Positions 25,081-33,740 are shown, counted from the first letter of the stretch. The stretch: DNA of 64,000 nucleotides from JAJDTR01 sp965220415 (GCA_965220415.1 OZ244829.1:3844001-3908000), one strand, 5' to 3'. Notes: a model not told the origin generated them from the sequence alone. Translations and numbers: made by a program.

Positions 25081-26646
25081 TTACCAATTACTTCCAACCA
25101 GTCGGAGCCCCGCGGTGTAGCGAATGTCATCGGTGAGGTTCTCGGCACCGATGATCAGATGTCCGTAACGAAAGAATCGCCATGCCACCTCTGCATTGAG
25201 TTCGGGGTTTTTGCTGGTAAGATGAAACCCTTCAAGGGTCAACCCGAGCCGCCGAGCAAACAACCACGTATCCAGACCCAGCCCAGCCCTTGAACGCATA
25301 AATCCTACCCGCCCGCGAAGGCGTCCATCCAAGAAATCCTGCGCATACTGGGACTCAAATTTCACGTCTTTATCCCGCATCCCAAATCCAAATCGCAGGC
25401 GCTGCGTTAACGATGGCAACAACACCAGTGCGAATTCATTATGAAGGCTCTCCTCCAGACTGAGATAACGGAGTTCGTAATCCCATGCCAATTCAGGGGG
25501 TTTGAGGTCGCCAAATCGATCGTCCACCTTCCCTGAAAAACTGTGTATCTCCCCTACGGTGTCCTTGATTGTTTTTAGTGTTTCGCGCACTTCATTGACC
25601 GTGTCGGGTTTGTTCAACAATTGGGCTAAACTTCCGTCGCCGTGTCGGACTTTCTCAAGGATTTGGTTGAGATTCTCGGGAAGTTCCTCCAGTTCCGCAG
25701 TTGTCTCCGCAATGTCCTCCAGTATCTGTTTCAATTTCGGCGCATCAGACTCGATAAGTTCTCGACTTTCTGTCACCAAACCGTAGAGTTCGGCATTCAA
25801 CTCCCCAAGATCTTTACGCAACTGTTGGGAAAGTTCCCGAAAATCGGAAGATCCGGCGTTCAAATCCGTGACAATCTGATCAATTGAATCGGAGTTTCGA
25901 TCCACGACGTCGAGCACTGAACTTGTAATGGCATCTATACGTTCCCCGAGAAGTTTAGAATCTCCCGTCAGTTGCTCCAACAACTGATTCACGCGCCCGA
26001 GTGTTTGTTCGAAACGCTGATCGTTCTCGGTAGCCAATCGCTTAACGATTTCGACTGTTTCTTGCGTGTTTTTACTTGCTTGTTCTACAGCTTCCCCCGT
26101 CTGCGCCACGAGATGCCGCACATCCGCGATGCCCTGCTGTATGTTCTCCTGATTCAGTTGTATCAGTTCATTTGCCGATTGAACGAATTGTGTTGTCTCC
26201 AAGATTGCCTGATTCGATTGTTTAAGGAAATCCTGTATGCCCACCGGGGATTGACCGGTTAACGGTAGATCGGAAGGTTTTAGGGGCGGGCCGTCCACCG
26301 GTCCATTGACTATATCAATGTATGCCTCTCCTACAAAACCGATAATTCCAATCTTGACCGTGCAGCCCTGCCTGAGACGTTGAAACGCATTTTTCACGCG
26401 CATACGAATTTCAACGATGTCCTCGGTCGCCTTCAATTCAACGGCTGTCACTTTTCCAATCGCAACCCCCGAAAGGTAGACACCGGCGCCTCGCTGAAGA
26501 TCGTTGACGCGCTCGAAGTGAACGGTTAGGTGGTCGCCACTAGCGGCGAACGGCCAATCGGTTGCCATGAAAAGTAGAATCCCAAGTAATACAAGCCCAA
26601 TTATAACGACAATTCCCACTTTTGCATGGGTTGTCCATGAATTCAT
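25081..26646 (-). CDS. mlaD: MCE-domain lipid-transport protein MlaD with C-terminal barrel-like domain
   Basis: 521 residues from the ATG at 26646 (AGAGGGAATTG precedes it). Residues 8-30 form an inner-membrane helix (VGIVVIIGLVLLGILLFMA). Residues 37-120 are the MCE domain (HLTVHFERVNDLQRGAGVYL, 'GVAIGKVTAVEL'). Residues 130-375 are almost wholly helical and coiled-coil-like with polar heptads. The last about 145 residues alternate aromatic/hydrophobic and polar residues (ELRYLSLEESLHNEFALVLL, RLRFGFGMRDK, 'LEGFHLTSKNPELNAEVAWR') and end in a beta strand, resembling an outer-membrane barrel. MlaD with a fused barrel is known in Veillonella, where one protein bridges both membranes. Encoded after mlaE and mlaF. 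Confidence 0.88.
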   Translation of the reverse strand: MNSWTTHAKVGIVVIIGLVLLGILLFMATDWPFAASGDHLTVHFERVNDLQRGAGVYLSGVAIGKVTAVELKATEDIVEIRMRVKNAFQRLRQGCTVKIGIIGFVGEAYIDIVNGPVDGPPLKPSDLPLTGQSPVGIQDFLKQSNQAILETTQFVQSANELIQLNQENIQQGIADVRHLVAQTGEAVEQASKNTQETVEIVKRLATENDQRFEQTLGRVNQLLEQLTGDSKLLGERIDAITSSVLDVVDRNSDSIDQIVTDLNAGSSDFRELSQQLRKDLGELNAELYGLVTESRELIESDAPKLKQILEDIAETTAELEELPENLNQILEKVRHGDGSLAQLLNKPDTVNEVRETLKTIKDTVGEIHSFSGKVDDRFGDLKPPELAWDYELRYLSLEESLHNEFALVLLPSLTQRLRFGFGMRDKDVKFESQYAQDFLDGRLRGRVGFMRSRAGLGLDTWLFARRLGLTLEGFHLTSKNPELNAEVAWRFFRYGHLIIGAENLTDDIRYTAGLRLVGSNW

Positions 26647-26730
26647 CAATTCCCTCTTTTTTCGATTTTGGCGGAAGAATACGCCGTGAATTATGCCACT
26701 ACAGACGGTACGAGTGCGTTTGCCCGCAGA

Positions 26731-27522
26731 TTAATCTTCGCGTAGATTGAGGATAAACTCCTTTAACAGCGGGTTACTAACGTTAAGAATCTGCTCGGGC
26801 GCACCGAGAAGAATGAATTGCTGTAAAATCGGATCGTCATTCTCAAGCATCTCGTTTGGGTGACCAAAAGCAACTACCTTTCCACTATGTATCATCGCCA
26901 TGCGTGTTGCGACGGTGAAGGCACTATCCATATCGTGTGTTACGACGACAGAAGTCACTTCAAGTTTCGTATGCAGGCTTTGAATCAATCTGTTGATTTC
27001 GACGCAGGTAACCGGATCCAATCCCGTTGTGGGTTCGTCATATAAAATCACCTCGGGATCAAATGCGATGGCGCGCGCAAGGCCAACCCGTTTTCGCATG
27101 CCGCCGCTAAGTTCCGCAGGTCTCAAGTGCTCGGTACCATCGAGGTCCACCAAGTGAAGTTTCTCAATAACAATCTCTCTAATCTCTGCCCGAGACAGTT
27201 TCGTATGTTGGTCGAGCATGAACCCGACATTTTCTTCAACGGTCATCGAATCAAACAGCGCCGCCGATTGGAATAGCAGCCCAATTTTCCGCCGCATTTG
27301 ATTCAGTTGTTTAAACTTTAGCCCCGAAATCTCTTCTCCGTCAACCAAGATCTCGCCGGCATCGGGCTGCATCAAACCGGTGACAAGCTTCAAAAGGAGA
27401 CTCTTTCCGCATCCACTACGCCCCATAATGACCAATGTTTCGCCGCGCGGGATATGCAGATCCAGCCCTTTTAATACTTGTTTACCTTCGAAACTCTTCC
27501 AAAGATTTTTGATTTGAATCAT
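26731..27522 (-). CDS. mlaF: Phospholipid ABC transporter ATP-binding protein MlaF
   Basis: 263 residues. Walker A GRSGCGKS (34-41), Q-loop in KIGLLFQSAALFDSMTVEEN, ABC signature LSGGMRKRVGLARAIA, Walker B VILYDEPTTGLDP and the switch histidine in VVVTHDMDSAF are all intact. Together with the permease MlaE it powers lipid transfer through the MCE protein encoded next. The C-terminal tail (LLGAPEQILNVSNPLLKEF) is longer than in E. coli. Gaps of 46 bp to mlaE and 84 bp to mlaD support one operon. No mlaB or mlaC is nearby. Confidence 0.93.
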   Translation of the reverse strand: MIQIKNLWKSFEGKQVLKGLDLHIPRGETLVIMGRSGCGKSLLLKLVTGLMQPDAGEILVDGEEISGLKFKQLNQMRRKIGLLFQSAALFDSMTVEENVGFMLDQHTKLSRAEIREIVIEKLHLVDLDGTEHLRPAELSGGMRKRVGLARAIAFDPEVILYDEPTTGLDPVTCVEINRLIQSLHTKLEVTSVVVTHDMDSAFTVATRMAMIHSGKVVAFGHPNEMLENDDPILQQFILLGAPEQILNVSNPLLKEFILNLRED

Positions 27523-27568
27523 AAGCCAAGAATTATAGGCCCTCCCAAGATTGTCCCTCGGTAATCAC

Positions 27569-28405
27569 CTATTTCAGTTGCAGAAGAGTAAATAGCAGAT
27601 GGTTCAGTAGCACGTCCAAAACGAGAATAAGCATTAAAGAAACAACAGCAGAGCCTGTGGTCGCCTTGCCTACACCCTCCGCACCGCCGGCTACAGAGAT
27701 GGTGAATCCTTTGTAACAGCCGACTAGCGCAATCGCCATCCCGAACGAAGTTGCTTTGATGAGGCTAATGCATATGCTGCTCATGTACAGATAGCTCTGC
27801 ACCTGCTTCATAAAAAAAACACCGTTCATACTAAATAGGTGAACAGCAACAACATATCCGCCCGCGATGCCGGAGAACGTTGAAAAAACCGTCAAGATTG
27901 GGAGCATATACGCGCAAGCCAGGAACCGAGGAACAACGAGATACTTCACCGGATCGGTTCCCATGACTGAAAGTGCGTCAATCTGTTCCGTCACCTTCAT
28001 GGTTCCGAGTTCAGCGGTAATTGAAGCGCCAATACGTCCTGCGAGCACAAACCCCGTGACCATTGGTCCCAACTCCTTAATCAGGGATACACAAACAAAC
28101 CTGCCTATTTGTCCCTCCGCGGACAGATCGCTCAGTTGAATGTAGCCCTGGGTGGCTAATACCATGCCCGTGAAGATTCCCGATACCAATACGACAGATA
28201 GCGAATCAACACCGATTAGACGTAATTGACGGACGAGTAGATTGAGTTGGAAGGGGGGCTTGAAGAGTAGCGCGAGGGTTCGGAATACGAAGATGGACGC
28301 ACGGCCAAAGCCTGAAAGCCGGTAGAGTATTCGTCCACCGGCGAAATCAGCGAATCGAAGTAGCGAGACCGTTTTTTGCTGTGGGACAGAAGGTTGGTCT
28401 GCCAT
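27569..28405 (-). CDS. mlaE: MlaE-type lipid ABC permease
   Basis: 278 residues with five to six hydrophobic helices. The family core is clear: FTGMVLATQGYIQLSDLSAE, 'RIGASITAELGTMKVTEQID', 'ALSVMGTDPVKYLVVPRFLA' and GCYKGFTISVAGGAEGVG. MlaE permeases move phospholipids between the inner membrane and the MCE complex, maintaining outer-membrane asymmetry. First gene of the mlaE-F-D set; dnaB ends 111 bp upstream. Confidence 0.93.
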   Translation of the reverse strand: MADQPSVPQQKTVSLLRFADFAGGRILYRLSGFGRASIFVFRTLALLFKPPFQLNLLVRQLRLIGVDSLSVVLVSGIFTGMVLATQGYIQLSDLSAEGQIGRFVCVSLIKELGPMVTGFVLAGRIGASITAELGTMKVTEQIDALSVMGTDPVKYLVVPRFLACAYMLPILTVFSTFSGIAGGYVVAVHLFSMNGVFFMKQVQSYLYMSSICISLIKATSFGMAIALVGCYKGFTISVAGGAEGVGKATTGSAVVSLMLILVLDVLLNHLLFTLLQLK

Positions 28406-28516
28406 TTAGAATACCAGAAGCGGAGTACGAAAAAGCTGGGATACAAGTTGCGCAGCGATGATATTGCGCCGGTTTTATCGGTAAGTTGCTTCTGTTCCAG
28501 CGCCGATATTTTCTCC

Positions 28517-29857
28517 TTAAACCTGGAGATTGGCAAACCGCATTTGCTCTTTAATGAACTCCAGTTGGACGGTGCCGGTAGCGCCGTTGCGCTGTTTTCG
28601 AATAATCAGGTCTGCCATGCCTGCCGCCTCGGACTGTTCATCGTAATAATCGTCTCGATGCAGGAAAATCACCAAGTCGGCATCCTGTTCGATCGCGCCC
28701 GATTCTCTCAGATCCGCAAGTTGGGGACGTTTGTCGGGACGTCTCTCCAACTCACGGTTGAGCTGTGAACAGGCAAGAATTGGGACATCCAGCTCCCATG
28801 CCAGCGCCTTGAGCGCGCGGGAAATCTCGGCTATCTCCTGTTCCCGTCCCGTATATTGGCCTGTTCCTCTCAGCAGTTGCAAATAGTCAACTATGATTAA
28901 CGCCAAGTCTTCCTGTTGAGACTTGAGCCGCCTGGCTTCCGCGCGTACCGTCTGTATCGTTATTCCACGGGCTTCATGGATAGAAATCCGGCTGCCCGCT
29001 TCCATCAAGGTAGTTGCGCCTTGAGTGAGATTTGACCAATTCTGATCTGTGATATTTCCTATCCGAAGCTTGGCGAAATCTATCTGAGCTTCGGCGGCAA
29101 GCATCCGCATCGCCACTTGGCGCGCCGGCATCTCAAGGCTGAATACGGCAACGGGAAGTTCCTGATCGAGTGAAATGTTTTGAGCGATGTTTAGCACAAG
29201 CGTGGTTTTTCCCATGCTAGGTCGGGCGGCGATAATGATTAAATCCCCACGCTGCAGCCCCGAGGTCAATATATCCAGGTCCGTGAATCCACTCGGTATG
29301 CCGACGTACTGCTCTTTTTTGTGATAGAGTTCTTCAATGTCTTTGAGACTCTGATTTATGAGTGAACCCAGCGGTATGAATCCGCGATTGACGTTCAGAC
29401 TATTCAATCGGAAGATTTCTTCCTGAGATTCGTCTAGAACATCGACGAGGTCCTTCTCTCCGTTTTGAGCAATCTCTCGAATCGTCGCGCTTGCTTGGAT
29501 GAGTTGGCGGCGCATCCATTTGTCTCGGACAATCTGCGCGTGAAACTCGGTGTTCTCGGTCTCAACAATCCTGGCTTGAAGGTCGTACAGGTAGATTGTG
29601 CCGCCGACGCGCTTCAACTGATCCGTTTTCTTGAGTTGATCAGCGACAAGAAGGATATCCGCCTTGCTATGCTGATCGTAGATATCCACGGCGGCGGAAT
29701 AGATGATCTGGTGATCCGTCGTAAAAAAGGCGTCGGGGGTTTCACCCAGAATCGGCATGACGCGCGGGATAACATCCGTATCCATGAGCATTGCGCCGAG
29801 CACTGCACGTTCCGCTTCTCTATCGTGGAGGGGTTCAACTGGTTCAGGGGACGCCAT
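28517..29857 (-). CDS. dnaB: Replicative DNA helicase DnaB
   Basis: 446 residues. The N-terminal domain (PLHDREAERAVLGAMLMDTD) and linker precede the RecA-like helicase with Walker A ARPSMGKTT, the DnaB motif 'VAVFSLEMPARQVAMRMLAA', Walker B LALIIVDYLQLL and 'DLRESGAIEQDADLVIFLHR'. It is the ring helicase that unwinds DNA at replication forks. It normally follows rplI directly; here 1.25 kb of repeat DNA separates them. Confidence 0.95.
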   Translation of the reverse strand: MASPEPVEPLHDREAERAVLGAMLMDTDVIPRVMPILGETPDAFFTTDHQIIYSAAVDIYDQHSKADILLVADQLKKTDQLKRVGGTIYLYDLQARIVETENTEFHAQIVRDKWMRRQLIQASATIREIAQNGEKDLVDVLDESQEEIFRLNSLNVNRGFIPLGSLINQSLKDIEELYHKKEQYVGIPSGFTDLDILTSGLQRGDLIIIAARPSMGKTTLVLNIAQNISLDQELPVAVFSLEMPARQVAMRMLAAEAQIDFAKLRIGNITDQNWSNLTQGATTLMEAGSRISIHEARGITIQTVRAEARRLKSQQEDLALIIVDYLQLLRGTGQYTGREQEIAEISRALKALAWELDVPILACSQLNRELERRPDKRPQLADLRESGAIEQDADLVIFLHRDDYYDEQSEAAGMADLIIRKQRNGATGTVQLEFIKEQMRFANLQV

Positions 29858-29956
29858 TGCTTCCGAGACCTCAATTATTGAAACTTATACCACACAATGT
29901 GGACAAGATTGTACACACCTACCATCCGATTCGCCATTAAGGCCAGGGAAACGCAT

Positions 29957-30133
29957 CTATACTTCACGCTGCTGAAAATTGCGTGTTTTCAAGCGTCTGG
30001 CGGTAGGTGCGGTTGGAAAGGGATCTCTATCGCGTTCACTATTCGTTCACTTGATCGCACCTACCGGGAACGCAGGTCGCGACCCGGAGATCGCTTCTAC
30101 AAAAGACGCAATTTCTGACAGCGCGCAGTATAA
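29957..30133. repeat. Repeat E, 'filled' copy with GA-hairpin
   Basis: Nearly identical to 1241-1382 except that a 36-bp GA-hairpin (30020-30055) replaces a single C just after the hairpin loop. The two copies form an empty/filled pair defining the insertion. Confidence 0.8.
30020..30055 (+). repeat. GA-hairpin element
   Basis: GT-TC-AC-TATTC-GT-TC-AC: outer GT/AC and inner AC/GT complementary. Left flank GGTAGGTGCGGTTGGAAA, right flank CGCACCTACC. Confidence 0.9.
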
Positions 30134-30372
30134 TACCGCTCAATCGCTCTCGCGTTAAAACTAACCTTGGCGGCTGTTTTCAGCTTCACAGGTTCTTCAC
30201 TCTACAGCATCATCGGAACGAATGATGAATAAAATCAGTAGATGTTCTCATTCCCTTTTATCGTACTTTGTTCAGTCGCTTGAGAGCCTGTTTGAATAAT
30301 CGGTGACACAGCCATTTTTGTTCATTTGTAGAAATTTATTCCATGTTTCATTCTCGGCTGCTACCTACCTGT

Positions 30373-30444
30373 GGGATCTCTATCGCACTCACTATTCGTT
30401 CGCTTGAGGGGATTTCTATCGCCTTCGCTATCCGCTCAGTTGAT
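30373..30444 (+). repeat. Two tandem GA-hairpin elements
   Basis: 30373-30407: AC-TC-AC-TATTC-GT-TC-GC (inner AC/GT complementary, outer AC/GC wobble). 30408-30444: CT-TC-GC-TATCC-GC-TC-AG (both pairs complementary). They abut directly, the second beginning GGGGATTTC. Confidence 0.85.
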
Positions 30445-30484
30445 CCCGCGCTGGGGCTAGGTGCACGGGACTTTGGCGTTTTTA

Positions 30485-30629
30485 CGAAGTAACACTCCAC
30501 ATTGCACTCCGCTGGAGTGCAGACGCGAGGAGGAATCGTGTTCTATTGACATTTCGATCCTCTGGATCGAGGAAAGGGACTCCGACCAGAACTGAAAGAA
30601 TTATTCCGACAGGGATAATGGCGTGCTAT
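30485..30629 (+). repeat. Repeat A copy, closing arm lost
   Basis: Contains GCACTCC-GCT-GGAGTGC, TTCTATTGACAT, CGATCC-TCT-GGATCG and the distal ATTATTCC-GACA-GGGATAAT. The right closing arm GTGTTACTT is missing between CCAGAA and CTGAAAG. Confidence 0.7.
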
Positions 30630-30637
30630 ACACCTTC

Positions 30638-30673
30638 AGGATCTCTATCGCAGTCGCTTTTCGCTCCTTTGAT
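30638..30673 (+). repeat. GA-hairpin element
   Basis: AG-TC-GC-TTTTC-GC-TC-CT: outer AG/CT and inner GC/GC complementary; a loop variant (complement GAAAA). Confidence 0.85.
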
Positions 30674-31110
30674 CGCACCCTACAAATGTACTTTTCAAAC
30701 AAGCTCTGAGAGTCCGAAAACGTGAACAATATGTTGATCCGCTAGCCTTTTTGAGCGGTTTCGGCTGAACTTGCCCCTATTCATTGTAAAAATAGCCCCA
30801 AAAACTAGGTACAAGAATGTGAACGGCGGCTTGATTTCGAGGGGGTGTTCACCTTTTTTGATTCACTACTTTCCTTTGATAGCGCGGGTTCATACGCGGG
30901 CAAATAGGTACAAAGTAGGTACAGAAAAAAAGATCATTGTCACCAAGGTCAAATTTAGGTACGAGAAAAGCCAAAGCGCCATCTGGTTGGAACACCGAAA
31001 ACGGTGGGTAGTAGCACAGCCACTCCGCCGCTTATCTGTTCGTTCCCTATTATACTATACATGTGTAGAGTTGTCAATACAAATCAGATGCGTTTCCCCT
31101 GCCATTGAGG

Positions 31111-31557
31111 CTACTCTTCTCGTTCGACGACAACTCGCAGATCTACCACTACTTCTGCATGTAAACGGATCGGCACCGTAAACACACCCAGCTCTCTAAT
31201 CGGATCGTCCAATTCGATTTGACGCCGATCGATTTCGACGGATTGGGCGGAGAGTATTTCCGCAATATCCATTGAAGTAACGGATCCGAACAGCCTGTCG
31301 TTCTCGCCGGAGCGACGCTGAATCGTACATGTCACATCGGCGATACTCGCGGCAATCTGTTCGGCGCGCGCCTTCTCCTTAGTTTCGAGATTCTCCAGGA
31401 TATGCTTTTCCTGCTCGAATAGGCGACGATTCTGCTCCGTCGCTTGGATGGCGAGTTGCATGGGGATGAGGTAGTTGCGCGCATAGCCGTTCGCGACGTT
31501 TACTACATCTCCCCCGTTTCCAAGCCCACTCACCGCTTTTTTTAGGATAATTTCCAT
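31111..31557 (-). CDS. rplI: 50S ribosomal protein L9
   Basis: 148 residues, standard length. MEIILKKAVSGLGNGGDVVN then VANGYARNYLIPMQLAIQAT is the conserved N-terminal L9 domain, followed by the long connecting helix (EQEKHILENLETKEKARAEQ) and a C-terminal domain ending RVVVEREE. Last gene of the rpsF-ssb-rpsR-rplI cluster. Confidence 0.95.
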   Translation of the reverse strand: MEIILKKAVSGLGNGGDVVNVANGYARNYLIPMQLAIQATEQNRRLFEQEKHILENLETKEKARAEQIAASIADVTCTIQRRSGENDRLFGSVTSMDIAEILSAQSVEIDRRQIELDDPIRELGVFTVPIRLHAEVVVDLRVVVEREE

Positions 31558-31596
31558 CAGACTCCTCGCTGTGCAATGACAAATATGTTGACGAAC

Positions 31597-31806
31597 TTAC
31601 TGTTTACTGAAGGGCAGCAAAGCAACGGTACGGGCGCGTTTAACAGCACGAGTGACTAGCTTTTGGTGTCTCGCGCAATTGCCCGAAGCTCGCCGCGTGA
31701 TAATCTTGCCACGCTCGCTGGTAAAATTTTTGAGCATGGAAACATCTTTGTAGTCTACCGCCGTGACTTTTCCGATACATAAGCGGCAACGTTTACGTCC
31801 AGCCAT
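31597..31806 (-). CDS. rpsR: 30S ribosomal protein S18, zinc-binding type
   Basis: 69 residues. DYKDVSMLKNFTSERGKIIT and RRASGNCARHQKLVTRAVKR are the S18 core. Cys7, Cys10, Cys44 and His47 form a CxxC...CxxH set, suggesting a zinc-binding S18. S18 binds S6 on the small subunit platform. It lies 39 bp upstream of rplI. Confidence 0.96.
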   Translation of the reverse strand: MAGRKRCRLCIGKVTAVDYKDVSMLKNFTSERGKIITRRASGNCARHQKLVTRAVKRARTVALLPFSKQ

Positions 31807-31841
31807 AATCAGATTCCTCTCACTCTCCTATTTACGTGGAA

Positions 31842-31867
31842 AAAGCGGGCACAATTTTGCCCGCTTT
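31842..31867 (-). terminator. Intrinsic terminator between ssb and rpsR
   Basis: On the minus strand a 10-bp stem AAAGCGGGCA...TGCCCGCTTT with a 6-nt loop is followed by a short T-run (CTTTTTCC). It lies 37 bp after the ssb stop, so it may partly uncouple rpsF-ssb from rpsR-rplI expression. Confidence 0.75.
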
Positions 31868-31904
31868 CAAATTGATAAACTTGCTTTAGGGACAATGGAT
31901 GCCG

Positions 31905-32342
31905 CTAGAATGGGATATCGTCCTCGGTGGCTGGGCCACTGTCAGATGCGGAAGATTGAGGCGCCGCTTCTCCCTGCTGACTATACCCGCCTTGCTCGCT
32001 ACCATCCTGACGACCACCGACAAACTGAAATCGCTCTACAAAGATATCGTGTTTACCCCGCCTTTGCCCGTCATCCGTTTCCCACGTGCGATATCTTAGG
32101 CGTCCTTCGATTAATACTGGCCTGCCCTTCTGAAGGTATTCGTTCATGGTTTCAGCATTTCTTCCAAACGCCTCCAAATCGACGAAACAGACCTCTTCTC
32201 TTTTTTCGCCAGACTCGCGATCTGTCCAATTCCGATTTACGGCTATTCCGACATTTGCTACTGCCGATCCGCTCGGAAGATATTTCAGTTCCGGATCGCG
32301 GGTCAGGTTACCCATGAGTATGACTTTGTTAAAACTTGCCAT
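31905..32342 (-). CDS. ssb: Single-stranded DNA-binding protein
   Basis: 145 residues. The OB-fold spans residues 1-110 (MASFNKVILMGNLTRDPELK, 'GRPVLIEGRLRYRTWETDDG', 'FQFVGGRQDG'). A Gln/Ser/Gly-rich linker follows, and the C-terminal tail ends EDDIPF, the conserved partner-binding tip. It protects ssDNA in replication and repair. Located between rpsF and rpsR as in many bacteria. Confidence 0.96.
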   Translation of the reverse strand: MASFNKVILMGNLTRDPELKYLPSGSAVANVGIAVNRNWTDRESGEKREEVCFVDLEAFGRNAETMNEYLQKGRPVLIEGRLRYRTWETDDGQRRGKHDIFVERFQFVGGRQDGSEQGGYSQQGEAAPQSSASDSGPATEDDIPF

Positions 32343-32376
32343 AGTATTCTCTCCTTATATTTCGCGCCTATCCATG

Positions 32377-32844
32377 CTAGGAGTTATCAGGGACCGCCTC
32401 TTCTTCAGGCTGATTCTCACCTTCATTTTCTGAAACGCTATCCTCGTCTTCCGATACTGTTTCTTGGGCAACCGGCTTGTTTTCCTCTTCGGGCGGAGGT
32501 GGGGCGTGCGTCTCGCGCGGCTGGGTTTGCTCCCTTAGCGAAATAACCTTGTCAAGATCGCCTTCAAACAGTACCACCATGTTTCGAACGATAGATTCTA
32601 TCACCCGAAACGAATTGCTAAGTTGAGGAATAAAAGCCGGCTCACTCCTAAAGATGAGCAGAACGTAATAGCCGTCACTATTCTTCTTGATGGGAAAAGC
32701 AAGTCGTTTCCTTCCCCACGGATCAACCTTGAGTACTTCGCCGCCATTGGATTCGATATTATTCTTAACTCCTTCAATGAGCGACTCGGTCTCGGTGTCG
32801 TCAAGTTCCGGGTTGATAATCAGAACTAACTCGTATTCTCGCAA
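32377..32844 (-). CDS. rpsF: 30S ribosomal protein S6
   Basis: 155 residues starting at TTG (32844), with GGGAGG ten bases upstream; no ATG fits. The S6 fold covers residues 1-95 (REYELVLIINPELDDTETES, 'KVDPWGRKRLAFPIKKNSDG', 'RNMVVLFEGDLDK'). Residues 105-155 are an unusually long Glu/Pro-rich acidic tail of low complexity. The rare TTG start may limit translation. First gene of the ribosomal/ssb cluster. Confidence 0.93.
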   Translation of the reverse strand: MREYELVLIINPELDDTETESLIEGVKNNIESNGGEVLKVDPWGRKRLAFPIKKNSDGYYVLLIFRSEPAFIPQLSNSFRVIESIVRNMVVLFEGDLDKVISLREQTQPRETHAPPPPEEENKPVAQETVSEDEDSVSENEGENQPEEEAVPDNS

Positions 32845-33108
32845 AATTGCTAATCCTCCCTTTGGACGTGTGGCTCCGCATCGGTATTGAGGTTTCCAAA
32901 TAAAAAGTAATGCGGAGCAGAGATTTCGGCAATTATATCATAAATCACCTGCGTTATCAACCAAGATATCGCAGGGATGGGAAGATTCTGTTTTAATTGT
33001 TATTGAGGGTTATAAAACAGGGAGTAGAGTCCAAAGGCCGGAACGGAGGCACCTGTATGATACGAAAAAAAGAGGATGCGAAGGAAAGGAAATCGGTGAT
33101 TTGATGAT

Positions 33109-33266
33109 TGGAGACTCATCTTCCGAATAATAGACTTGTGTAATCTCGAATTTTCACATACCAAATCTTGGGGTATATATTCACAAACGAGAAAAAATTA
33201 CCAAGGTACTACCGTGAGTCTAACTGATTGACCAGTTTTGCCCTTCCATCATCAATTTCATTTTTA
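33109..33266 (+). repeat. Repeat B copy
   Basis: About 155 bp starting GACTCATCTTCCG and AATAGACTTGTGTAATCTCG and ending CCATCATCAATTTCATTTTT. Near-identical copies are at 46349-46505 and 53768-53915, a partial at 54331-54380. Three of these four junctions run directly into repeat A. Confidence 0.8.
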
Positions 33267-33267
33267 C

Positions 33268-33420
33268 GAAGTAACACACCACATTGCGCTCCTCTGGAGC
33301 GCGGGACTCTGGACATGTCGCATTCTATTGACATTTCGATCCTCTGGATCGAGGAAAGAGACTCCGACTAGAACGTGTTACTTGCTGAATGAATTATTCC
33401 GACAGGGATAATGGCATGCT
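33268..33420 (+). repeat. Repeat A, near-canonical copy
   Basis: Closing arms AAGTAACAC and GTGTTACTT; inner hairpins GCGCTCC-TCT-GGAGCGC and CGATCC-TCT-GGATCG; distal hairpin ATTATTCC-GACA-GGGATAAT. No GA-hairpin, so this is an empty reference copy. Confidence 0.8.
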
Positions 33421-33494
33421 GTCAATTATGATGCGGAATACGGCCAACTGAGAAATTAAACTTTTCGGTGTTCGATAATGCGGAAGATAAGTTC
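33421..33494 (+). repeat. Repeat C copy
   Basis: About 74 bp beginning GTCAATTATGATGCGG and ending near GCGGAAGATAAG. Other copies are at 54257-54331 and 54637-54710, always directly after a repeat A copy. Confidence 0.75.
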
Positions 33495-33620
33495 GAAGAC
33501 TCCGCTTTTCCGAGAATGGGCACAAACTTTGAGAGCTTGTTTGAATAATCGGTAGCAGAGCAATTTTGGTCATTTGTAGGAAGTTTTTTTGCGTTTTTAA
33601 ATTGTCTTCTGCGTACCTGT

Positions 33621-33656
33621 GGGATCTCTATCGCACTCACTATCCGTTCGCTTGAT
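33621..33656 (+). repeat. GA-hairpin element
   Basis: AC-TC-AC-TATCC-GT-TC-GC: inner AC/GT complementary, outer AC/GC wobble. The outer ends GGGATC/GATCCC pair. Confidence 0.85.
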
Positions 33657-33704
33657 CCCTCTGGGGCTTAGGTGCACTGAACTTTGGCGTTTCTATACAC
33701 CTTC

Positions 33705-33740
33705 AAGATCTCTATCGCACTCGCTAATCACTCGTTTGAT
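33705..33740 (+). repeat. GA-hairpin element
   Basis: AC-TC-GC-TAATC-AC-TC-GT: outer AC/GT complementary, inner GC/AC wobble; loop complement GATTA. Confidence 0.85.

Larger units (their letters stand above)
30283..30708 (+). repeat. Repeat D composite copy
   Basis: Terminal inverted repeats AGAGCCTGTTTGAATAAT at 30283 and ACTTTTCAAACAAGCTCT at 30690-30707. The interior includes tandem GA-hairpins (30373-30444), a repeat A copy (30485-30629) and another GA-hairpin (30638-30673). Shorter copies occur at 33532 and 62926. Confidence 0.7.
29858..31110. other. 1.25-kb gene-free repeat cluster between rplI and dnaB
   Basis: Contains a repeat E copy (29957-30133), a repeat D copy (30283-30708) holding a repeat A copy and four GA-hairpins, and an AT-rich remainder up to 31110 with no gene. 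The usual rplI-dnaB linkage is interrupted here. Confidence 0.7.

Noticed and set aside
30739..30762. CCGCT...AGCGG hairpin followed by TTTC as a terminator
   Set aside because: The five-bp stem and weak T-run are too poor to support a call.
31763..32317. A 184-codon plus-strand frame opposite ssb and rpsR
   Set aside because: The minus-strand ribosomal and ssb genes are certain; the antisense frame lacks a ribosome binding site and domain.
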